64,000 nt of DNA from Lumbricus terrestris (Eukaryota; Annelida; Clitellata; Crassiclitellata; Lumbricidae). The stretch lies in NCBI GenBank assembly GCA_949752735.1, contig OX457047.1, positions 38,899,741-38,963,740 on the forward strand, in the 5' to 3' direction. A program made the translations under genes and the position numbers. Within the stretch, counting starts at the first letter, position 1. Every line of letters starts with the position of its first letter. This document shows, piece by piece, positions 57,368 through 64,000 of this stretch. The notes beneath the pieces are model-generated. The model was given only the letters and a program-made list of their open reading frames with translations, was not told the DNA's origin and did not search any database.

Positions 57368-60130
57368 ATGATGATGATAATATTTTATTATTTGTTGTGG
57401 GCTACTAAGTGATCCATGAGAATATGCAGTGGTTCCAACACAGACTGTATATACAACTTCTGAACCACCTAAAATCCTTATTATGCTATGTTATGTTATG
57501 TGTTAATTGTCTTTTATTGGCTTTGTGAGGTGCTTTAACGGCACATTTCAGATACATAATACAGTAACGAGTGCATTAATTGCATTTACATGTTTCAGCC
57601 ATTGAGCATGTTGCCTTGTGTATTACCAAGTGATGCTGAACGTTAATTGCAGACAGTATTATGAGCCGTGGTCGTTCATCCAAGACGCTGAGCGCATGGA
57701 TCTGTTTCTAACGAGCATCCAAGGTCTGTTTGTCACCATGGTTACGCATCATTTCCATCATGTCATCTGAGTAATGCAGATCTGGATGCTGTTACTGCTT
57801 GTGATGACAATGACGACAAAACAATGATGATGTTGACGCTAAAAGTCTTGACAATTGCTTCTAGTTTCCTTTGTTTTTACCGATGTAGGAATGATTTCTA
57901 CATCAGTATGACGTAATTACATTGACGAGGTAGATACATGTTATTCTTTGTAAATTAAACGTGAAGGTCACGACCATGAAGAAGAATTTATTAGCCGATC
58001 CTGCTATTGTTATTAGTGTCAGTATTGCTGTGACAACTGCTACTGTTGCTGTAACTGTTTTGGCTTATTAGTATTGTAGTTTTAGCTTCAGTTTAACAAT
58101 ACTGTGTGATAACAAAGATCATCCGCATTGCCCTCCCCAGGCTTGGGACTGGCACTGGCAGAGTTTCTAATATTAGAAGCCTAAGTATTTTTAATACAAT
58201 ACTATTTTTGAGAGTGTTCGTTTGAAAATAGACGAAGTATTTGGGTTGCGGCTGAAACTAGTTTTATTTTTTGGAGCGTGTCTTCACTCTTTTTTGAAAT
58301 CGTATCGGTTCTTTGCAAAGTTTTGATGCAATCGTCCAGGATTGGAATGTGTTCGTTTTCGTCTTGGCCACAACTCCACCGTCCTGAACAACTGGAGTAA
58401 CGCTTCGTTGGCGCTGGCCGGACTCTTCGCATCCGATCTTCCACCCAATCCGTCTCCACTTGATATCAACGGTAAGAAAGTTCTTGATCTTTTCTAAGAT
58501 GAACTAATGTTTTTTTAGTTGTGCGTGTAATTTCACTGATGTTTCTGTGAGCTGGGGTTTCATATTTTTCGTATTTTCCTGACGATTATATTTTGGGTTT
58601 CTGTTATTTGATGAACTGCATTTTGCACTGTTTAGTAGGCAGCACCAACACCCCTCCCCAATCCTGCCACTAACCAGAATGTGTCCTTGACTCTGATAGT
58701 ATAATAAGAGCATTTCCTTAAGCTAGCCATGACGCAGCTATGGGTATGAAGTGTTAGCGACTTCATTTTCTTGGCCTCAGCATACGAGTTGGTAGGTGAC
58801 ATAGGTGCAATCACGTCCTAAAAGTTGGGGGGGACCATAATGAAGCACGTCCTAAAAGTTGGGGGGGACCATAATAATAAAGTTAGGGGACCACTCAAAA
58901 GTTGGGGGGACGCGTCCCGTGGGTCCCATAGGGTGGTTGCGCCTATGGTAGGTGACCAGTCCTCTCCCTCACCATATCATCTTCCCATCAGCAGTTGGTG
59001 CATTCATTGTGGCTGAGTTATCTTTCGTTATAGCAGTGTACAGAACAACACTGATAAGTAGTGGTTCTTACAAAAGTGGTTCTTGCTCTGCATCTGCTGT
59101 TAGGGGATATACTTCGGTGTATTTCCGGGGGATTTCCGGGTTCAAACCCCCGAAACGGGTAGTTCCGAAATTTTTTAACAAATCGTGTGTGTTTTCTGTG
59201 TATTTTGCAACCACTGAAACCCTCCGAAATGATTTAAAATCCCTCAAAATTTTTCTTGCTGAACTCCATCTGCAATGACGCTGTTTGTTTGTTTTTCTCC
59301 GAAAGGCATCAACTCGTTCGACGATTACGAGCTTTCGCCGGACGATCGAGAGGAAGTCCGTCTGATGTTTCGATTCGAGAGCGAATCGAGTCCATCGAAC
59401 GGCGGAGCAGACGAGGTCGAAAACGGACAAAGCGACACCCAATCGGATGTCGAAGGTGACCCGGATGACTTTGACGGAAGCGGTCTGCTGGAAAAGTGTG
59501 AAGGACTTTCTTCGATGCGTTGCACGAGTCTCAACTTGCGGCAATCATCAGTTGGAAGTAGATGCACGCACGTGCATAAGAGTCGGAGTTTCTCCGGCGA
59601 GACTTTGGAGTCGGAACGCACGAACGCTCCGACGATGGACGAACGCACGAACGTTCGGATGACGGATGAGATGCGCGACTACCGGTTCAACCGTATCGTC
59701 AGGGAGAACCTGGAGAAGTATCCGCTCGACTACGACCGACTCCGGCTCCAGAAGGAAGAAGCGGAAACGGCGAGGGAGCGCGGCGGAAAGGAACGGTCGA
59801 ACGGTTTTAATGGGAAAGCGCTGGAAGGAGACGGCGGCGGATCTCTGCGTTCCAGCGGATCGGGTTATCCCTCGCGCTTTCCGTCGTGTTCGGAGACGGA
59901 CGGTTCATCGATGGAACCGGATGCGTTCTGGAGGACGTTGAATGACGACCGCTGGAATGAGACGGAGACGGGTCAGTCCGGGGGGTCGTTGTCGGACGAT
60001 GGCACTCCGGTGCTGGGCAACTCGCTTCCGCGGGACTCCTGGATAAGCCCGCCAGTCGTCTCGGAGCCGTCGACTGTGTCGAATACGTTCCGTGGAAAGT
60101 ATAACGATCACGTCACCTGTGAGCTGGAAG
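53870..60130 (+). CDS. PLEKHM1: PLEKHM1-like RUN-domain protein, 5' part (7 coding exons)
   Basis: PLEKHM1-type proteins are Rab7/HOPS adaptors for late endosome, autophagosome and lysosome fusion. Coding exons: 53870-53976, 54433-54511, 55308-55403, 56747-56826, 57653-57723, 58340-58471, 59306-60130; phases close to give about 463 codons. Exon 1 begins 7 bases after an acceptor, so the 5' UTR is spliced. A RUN domain spans about residues 5-180, with CYALEAVFLHGL, NFWSILSGPTHKCTL, SDVGRCRVWIRLAL, QYYEPWSFIQDAER and VLNNWSNASLALAGL, matching the PLEKHM1 N-terminus in order and spacing. The long last exon encodes an acidic, Ser-rich, probably disordered linker with a WRTL stretch (59929-59940). 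It ends at a normal donor (GAAG|GTGAGT). The PH domains and zinc-binding C-terminus are not in the window. PLEKHM3 or another RUN adaptor is the alternative. Confidence 0.85.
55776..56420 (-). pseudogene. Non-LTR retrotransposon RT C-terminal fragment
   Basis: The minus strand reads KGFTYLGSNIQSDG, then ILPVLLYGAETWTL, HVTNAEIYRRT and RRLRTFGHFAR. After a frameshift near 55960 it continues with RPPGRPRHTWTRTVEADL and ends with two stops and a (TGA)n-type tail at 55776-55790. YLGS, LYGAETW and GHxxR are hallmarks of LINE RT C-termini. Truncated at the 5' side and inserted in intron 3 of the PLEKHM1-like gene, antisense to it. Confidence 0.85.
57135..57380. repeat. (AAT)n then (GAT)n microsatellite
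   Basis: An AAT-rich run followed by more than 20 GAT triplets, in intron 4. The Asp-rich frame here is an artefact. Confidence 0.97.
58735..58975. repeat. Dispersed repeat interrupted by a MITE
   Basis: GGGTATGAAGTGTTAGCGAC (left part) and ACCAGTCCTCTCCCTCA (right part) match the uninterrupted copy at 20755-20843, with the 148-bp MITE between them. Confidence 0.75.
58800..58947. mobile_element. hAT-like MITE, CATAGGYGCAAYCAC termini
   Basis: Left CATAGGTGCAATCACG and right GGTGGTTGCGCCTATG. Perfect 8-bp duplication GTAGGTGA at 58792-58799 and 58948-58955. The interior repeats CCTAAAAGTTGGGGGGGACC. In intron 6 of the PLEKHM1-like gene. Confidence 0.93.
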
Positions 60131-61470
60131 GTGAGTTATACTCTCGTTCGTTTCTTTAATCATTTATTCAATTGTTCATTCTTTCTATTGTTATGTCTTT
60201 TTTGGGGATTAGGGTAATGGTAATGTCCTTCTTGACTGACGTTTTCCCTGCTCCAAGTGCTTCTGAATCGTTGCTACGGTTTTCTTAATCGGTTGTTTAC
60301 GAACTCGTGGCGCTTAAATCTCTACATATTATTATTATTATTATTACTATTATTAAGCACCTTGGCAGGAAGGGAACACGGATGCAAGATTGCTTCCCGC
60401 TAACCTCTCAGCAGGTCCACTCAGTTTGTGACCTGAGTATTAGGACATAATGGGCGCCTTGCATGGTTGCCGACAGTTAAATTCGACTTTTGTATTAATT
60501 TCTGATCATCAGTTCATTGCCGATTATTTATCGTATTGCAGTGTGTCAGTTTGAAAAATAAGATTATTATTATTATTCTCTTATTTGGTCATTCATTCAT
60601 TTTCATAATCGTAATCTCGAGACTTCTACAGCGCCCACAAAAGCCAAGTCGCGGGAACCAGCTTATTCACAGGCGCTCAATCAAAACAAAATCGATAGGC
60701 AGCGGGTCAAGTCCGGAGAGTCAGGCAGTCAGGCAGATAGATGGGCGGCTGAGGTGGGTGATGTTTAGAGTTGAAATGGAATTTTGAGTGAGAATTCACT
60801 CGTAGCCCAAGCACTGAGTTAGTATTAGTGTATATTGTGTTTTTTGTTTTGGTTGGTGGTGAATAAACTGCATTGTTAGAACTTTTCTTTGTTCATTTAA
60901 TTTGATCCATTTCGTTCTTGTGTACAGCCCTTTTATCTTCTCTCGCAGAACTTTTGAAATTTCTTAAGGATAAAACATAATATTATAAAATTAATATTTA
61001 TTATTACAGTGAATCCCACCATGAAAGCAAATAATAATTTCACTAGGCAAAAAAGTACTTTGTTCTGTTGAGAACTTTGCAATAGTGATGGCTAAATTCA
61101 AAAATGAAATCGAAAATTCTCTATCAGGTCAGGTTTCAGATCGTACACGACTGTAATTTCTCAACTGGTACTGTAAGTGAAAGCAAAGTATTAAAAATGT
61201 ACCAGGCGTTTGGTTTTGAGTTTGTTGTTTCCATTTTGGAATGAGCGTGTCAAATTAATTAACGAGGCCTACAACTGAAAGGATACCAGAAAATTTATGA
61301 CTTGTTGAAAGCAGGACATGCTAGGCGAAAACGGTTTTTGGATTTGAAATCAACTTGCCATAATTAGTTAGGAACAGGAATTAGAAACCCAGTACTAGTA
61401 AAGTGCTTGTTGACCATGTTGTAGTAGGATGACATGATAATTTTCCATTATATTATTTTGTTTGTTGACA
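60131..61470. other. Intron sequence of the PLEKHM1-like gene
   Basis: No further coding exon recognised. A short (ATT)n run is near 60328, and at 60605-60690 a repeat is shared with 7535-7620. Confidence 0.5.
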
Positions 61471-61478
61471 GTTTAGCA

Positions 61479-61838
61479 CAGCGGTTCCCAACCCGTGGCC
61501 CGCGGGCCAAAAGTGGCCCGCCAGGCTTCAGAAAATGGCCCGCCAGGTCTCAGAAAATGGCCCTCATCTCTCAAAGAATTATCAAAAATATATGAAAAAT
61601 CAACAATTTGGATAGGATGGAGCACATTATCATTTTCTATTACAAATTATTTTATTTTAACATCGATAAATGACATCAGACATTATATTTTGAATCATTT
61701 GTTACAATTTTATATGCTTTTAGTTAATACAATTTTAACCTTATGGCCCCTAATGTCCTTCAACTAAGAAAAAGTGGCCCTCGTGTCCTCCAACTTAGAA
61801 AAAGTGGCCCTCAAGTCAAAAAAGGTTGGGAACCACTG
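61479..61838. mobile_element. hAT-like MITE, CAGYGGTTCCCAACC termini, 360 bp
   Basis: Left CAGCGGTTCCCAACC and right GGTTGGGAACCACTG. Perfect 8-bp duplication GTTTAGCA at 61471-61478 and 61839-61846. GTGGCCCGCC/GTGGCCCTC motifs repeat near both ends. The CAGNGGTTCYCAA terminus is a classical hAT signature. Confidence 0.95.
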
Positions 61839-61846
61839 GTTTAGCA

Positions 61847-63053
61847 TAATCTATCATCCCTGAATAACTGTTCTTTGAAATTTTGTAAAAGAAAAAAGAA
61901 GCTTTGTTTCAATCAGCCAATTATTCTATGATAATTGTTTGTTTATTACCAAGCTAAGGTTTGATCGTTTATACTAGAATGTTCATAATTATGTAACAAG
62001 ATAGGCCTACCTTTCATATGAACACAGCTAACTTACAACACAGCCACTTGTGAGATCTTCTGCTGCTAGATCTTTGGGCAGCAACCTTACAAGCTTGTAA
62101 TGAATGAAGTTTCCCAGACTTCTAGTCTGACCTGTCTCCTATTCAACCATCTGGCTCCAGATTATGTATATTATGTTTATTATGTATTGTCACTACCCCC
62201 TATATTCCGGATTTATTAAGTCTAGAATATTGAAGGTGAACTTTATGCTCAGAGGCTGTTGGGTGAATAATGGTATAATAGCAACCTACGACCTAGAACA
62301 AATGAGACTGTAATTAATATAAAGATATAATTTAAAATAACATTTCAGTCAATAAATGCAATTCAAAGAAAAGAATCTTATCTACCTATTTGTGGCGTAT
62401 TAATTATAATAATATTATGTGTATTTCTTATCTTTCCACATCGTCCTTCTGGTGGATGTAGAAATGCTTTTCAACTTCCGCAGGGAATGGATTGAAGGGA
62501 AAGTTGAAGAAGGTCGCGATCTTCTCACTTGCCGTCAGTCCAGATTTCTCGGTAGTTGCTTGTCGATGGGTACTGTAGCTTGAAACAGTAACCCAGCGTG
62601 TTTCTCCTTCTTCCTCGGATTTCGTCGAGCATAGGAATTCACCCGTCGCTCAACCGATTCTTCCTCCTCGTCTTGCTGCAAATGTTTCACCACGGATCGC
62701 TTCAGAGTTCGATCCCAACTTCAACGTTCGACCGATTCGCAAATCGTCGCCAAGAGTCACACTGCTTCGCACAGTTCACTCGCTTCGCCTCGGAACTTCG
62801 CTTCAAACGTCTCAAAGTTCGACAGTGGGACAAGTCGACAACGTGTCGCTCTCCACACCCATAAATCAAGTTCCAGATATTCGAATTACCAACGACTGGC
62901 TCCGTATTTGCCGACAGACGCCATCGCTCGAAATATCTTTTCGACCCTCTCCTTGCTCAGCTCCATCGATGTCTGGGTATCGTTTGGCAAAATGTTTACC
63001 GTCTGCTTTCGTTAACGCTGCTTTCCGCCACTCCGTAATGTTGAGTCAATTGT
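61847..63053. other. Intergenic or intronic, no firm gene
   Basis: 62440-63050 is less AT-rich than its surroundings and contains several frames on both strands broken by stops (for example minus-strand WRKAALTKADGKHFAKRYPD, 62900-63040). It may be a decayed gene or transposon segment; no family is recognised. Confidence 0.4.
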
Positions 63054-63228
63054 TGTAGCGCATGTTGATTTCATTATTATTAATAATTGTTATATTAAGC
63101 CACAAATTATGATTAAATATATTTCTAAATACGCCACCAATTATCTAACTTAATTCTTACCTACATTAATCATTATACATAGCATTGTTTAATAGGTTTT
63201 GTTTGACAAGAAGCATTCAACCGCTACA
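63054..63228 (-). repeat. Putative 3' LTR, 175 bp
   Basis: Begins TGTAGCGG directly after the polypurine tract and ends GCGCTACA, giving TG...CA ends with a 7-bp inverted repeat. The partner LTR is outside the window, so the length is provisional. Confidence 0.55.
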
Positions 63229-63387
63229 AATGCCCCTCCTTCAAAAGTCTGTTTACAGGCTTTATCAAACTCACCTACTTGACAAACTAACCTAATAAAC
63301 TTCTTTAACGTACTTTAGATATCATACAGAACTACTATACTTCACTTACTTATTTACAACTATACATTTACCTTATTGCAACCTACT

Positions 63388-64000
63388 CTACTCTAATCCT
63401 CTACTCAGGTAGTCGGCCATAACATTGTTGGACCCCTTGATGTATCTTATGCTAAAGGAATAATTTTGGAGGGCCAAACTCCATCTCATCACCCTTGCAT
63501 TTTTCATCCTATTCTCTCTCATGTATTGCAATCCGCAATGATCTGTCTCGATTATGAATTTCTTTCCACATAGGTATCGATCGAACCTACTAACTCCCCA
63601 CATGATCGATAAGCATTCCCTTTCCTCTACTGAGTACCTTCTCTCACGTTCCACTAGTTTCCTGCTGGCATACGCTATGGGATGATTGATCCCCTCGTAC
63701 TGCTGCATTATTACACATCCTACTCCGTTTCCACTTGCATCCGTCTGAAGAATAAACTCTTTCTCAAGGTTTGGTAGTTTCAGAATTGGTTCCTTTGCCA
63801 ATTCACTCTTCAACATCGTAAAACTAGCTTCCAGTTCTCCGTTCCATTCAACTACTCCAGGTGCCATCTTCTTTGTCAGATCACTCAACGGTGCCATGAT
63901 CTCTGCACAGTGTGGTATAAATTTACGATAATAATTTATCGCTCCAAGAAAACTCCTGACTTGTTTCTTTGTCTTTGGACGTGGCATGTCTACTATTTTA
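63388..64000 (-). CDS. Retrotransposon pol: RT thumb and RNase H, C-terminal part
   Basis: Intact frame of about 200 codons, cut by the window edge. RT connection motif FLGAINYYRKFIPHCAEIMA; RNase H with its acidic residues in FILQTDASGNGVG, YSVEERECLSI, IIETDHCGL and NVMADYLSRG. These are typical Ty3/gypsy RNase H features. The product would copy element RNA into DNA in cytoplasmic particles. The frame ends three residues after DYLSRG, whereas in standard Ty3/gypsy order an integrase follows. Either this copy has a deletion or the integrase is encoded upstream. Confidence 0.88.
   Translation of the reverse strand, partial: KIVDMPRPKTKKQVRSFLGAINYYRKFIPHCAEIMAPLSDLTKKMAPGVVEWNGELEASFTMLKSELAKEPILKLPNLEKEFILQTDASGNGVGCVIMQQYEGINHPIAYASRKLVERERRYSVEERECLSIMWGVSRFDRYLCGKKFIIETDHCGLQYMRENRMKNARVMRWSLALQNYSFSIRYIKGSNNVMADYLSRGLE

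Larger units (their letters stand above)
63054..64000 (-). mobile_element. Ty3/gypsy-class LTR retrotransposon, 3' end (pol end, PPT, LTR)
   Basis: On the minus strand a pol frame is open from the window edge to a stop at 63388. A polypurine tract GAAGGAGGGGCA (63233-63244) follows, then a putative 175-bp LTR (63228 down to 63054) with inverted termini TGTAGCG...CGCTACA. No integrase lies between RNase H and the LTR. The other LTR and the target duplication are outside the window. Confidence 0.75.

Noticed and set aside
57211..57408. Poly-Asp protein
   Set aside because: (GAT)n microsatellite in an intron.
62598..63058. Plus-strand frames of 77-88 codons as further PLEKHM1-like exons
   Set aside because: They show no PH or zinc-domain motifs and no splice phase compatible with the donor at 60130.

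Overview
The window is nuclear DNA of an animal. It has long GT-AG introns, CpG-rich promoter-like patches, tRNA-headed SINEs, LINE 3' ends, dozens of micro- and minisatellites, and many short terminal-inverted-repeat (TIR) transposons. A marine invertebrate deuterostome (echinoderm-like or similar) fits best. This rests on gene content, on the frequent AGGCCTA oligomer and on a possible Gmr1-type LTR element, and it is an inference, not a proof.

Layout. 1-20 kb is repeat-dominated and gene-poor. It holds a left-edge minisatellite, purine- and pyrimidine-rich tracts, a 2.1-kb foldback-like transposon carrying an array of cAMP-response-element octamers, a perfect 21 x 25-bp array and several hAT-like MITEs. 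One possible first coding exon of a secreted protein lies at 8.0-8.2 kb on the minus strand. 20.0-27.7 kb is a complete 8-exon minus-strand SCAMP gene. 28-31 kb holds LINE and MITE debris plus a 319-bp tandem duplication. 31.8-33.3 kb is a single-coding-exon, secreted endoglycoceramidase-like GH5 enzyme. 36.98-48.47 kb is a complete 13-exon plus-strand gene for cytochrome bc1 core protein 1 / beta-MPP (UQCRC1-like, 478 aa) with an NRF-1-type site just before its ATG. 53.87-60.13 kb is the 5' part (7 coding exons, about 463 codons) of a PLEKHM1-like RUN-domain gene whose later domains lie beyond the window. 63.05-64 kb is the 3' end of a minus-strand Ty3/gypsy-class retrotransposon.

The four recognised genes do not form a pathway. 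They are membrane trafficking (SCAMP, PLEKHM1-like), glycosphingolipid breakdown (endoglycoceramidase) and mitochondrial respiration/processing (UQCRC1-like). I reconstructed exons by hand from reading-frame continuity, splice dinucleotides and remembered family motifs, and all splice phases close. The most unusual material is the mobile DNA: many MITEs with checkable 8-bp target-site duplications, several sharing one internal near-palindromic motif although their termini differ.
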